Below, piece after piece: positions 63,927 through 64,000 of a stretch of DNA of 64,000 bases. The translations under genes and the position numbers were made by a program. The notes beneath the pieces are model-generated. The model had not been told where the DNA came from, ran no database searches, and worked only from the letters and a program-made list of their open reading frames with translations. This stretch comes from Bradyrhizobium diazoefficiens (lineage in GTDB: Bacteria > Pseudomonadota > Alphaproteobacteria > Rhizobiales > Xanthobacteraceae), in contig NZ_JAFCJJ010000002.1 of NCBI RefSeq assembly GCF_018131015.1, positions 1 through 64,000 on the forward strand, given 5' to 3'. Positions within the stretch are counted from its first letter, which is position 1. Every line of letters begins with the position of its first letter.

Positions 63927-64000
63927 ATGAATATCGCCAGTGTGCGCAGGCCCATCGTCCCCCCGACCCCGCCGCGTGCGCCCGACGACATGTCGTTCCT
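63927..64000 (+). CDS. Partial gene, cut by the window end
   Basis: ATG with GGGAGAGAG upstream, 24 complete codons visible (MNIASVRRPIVPPTPPRAPD, then DMSF). The Pro-rich start followed by an MSF-type onset reminds me of rhizobial cytochrome P450 N-termini, but too little is present to assign. It follows the hydrolase by 35 bp and may be in the same transcript. Confidence 0.5.
   Translation, partial: MNIASVRRPIVPPTPPRAPDDMSF

Overview
The window is GC-rich chromosomal DNA of an alphaproteobacterium. Gene content and order (FtsK-LolA-XthA block, rsmB-heparinase-purH block, hemD-mitofilin-hemY block, two glnK-amtB pairs, many secreted small proteins) and several families of palindromic intergenic repeats point to Bradyrhizobium or a close relative. 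This assignment is inference from family resemblance; no 16S rRNA gene is present. There is no prophage, insertion sequence, transposase, integrase or CRISPR array. Almost everything reads as core genome, with small accessory patches at about 18.5-21.5 kb and 23.9-26.1 kb.

Layout. 0.1-3 kb: a hydratase and an L,D-transpeptidase on the minus strand, diverging from an OmpR-type response regulator and a cyclic-nucleotide-binding protein. 3-8.6 kb: a minus-strand run of PLP aminotransferase, ftsK, lolA and xth with a perfect CtrA-type box upstream. 8.7-14.7 kb: a GFA-family protein and two glnK-amtB modules, separated by an ArsR-SRPBCC-ClpP cassette whose ArsR start codon abuts a 30-bp perfect palindrome; a sigma-54-type promoter precedes the first glnK. 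14.9-18.4 kb: a GYF_2 membrane protein, tesB, ubiH and a Trm112 protein. 18.5-21.5 kb: a TetR regulator with twin operators, a small membrane protein, an SDR, and a PepSY-cytochrome b pair, apparently inserted between trm112 and the LON/thioredoxin genes. 23.6-26.1 kb: tRNA-Gly, a 26-residue secreted micropeptide and a 708-residue membrane protein of unknown function with lower GC. 26-37.6 kb: accessory metabolism (epimerase, sorbosone dehydrogenase and dihaem cytochrome c, ketopantoate reductase, DsbA-like isomerase, MATE, DUF2239, GST, gamma-glutamyltransferase, MFS). 37.6-43 kb: rsmB-heparinase-purH plus an SDHAF4-like protein. 43-54 kb: nuclease, L,D-transpeptidase, acs, topoisomerase IB, class III cyclase, EVE protein, hydrolase, gpsA and tsaD. 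54-58 kb: hemD, mitofilin-like and hemY, then tRNA-Thr. 58-64 kb: small secreted proteins, a polysaccharide deacetylase, an MFS exporter, a Tat-exported hydrolase and the first 24 codons of a further gene.

How the parts connect. Nitrogen sensing and ammonium uptake (two PII proteins paired with two Amt channels) is the largest physiological theme. Cell division and envelope maintenance (FtsK, LolA, two L,D-transpeptidases, deacetylase) is the second, and the CtrA-type box suggests cell-cycle timing for FtsK. Haem synthesis is tied to a mitofilin/Mic60-like membrane protein. The least explained items are the 708-residue protein with its neighbouring micropeptide, the small secreted proteins near 58 and 60 kb that share a Crp/Fnr-like motif upstream, and the paired inverted repeats. 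Many intergenic hairpins are repeats of these families rather than dedicated terminators.
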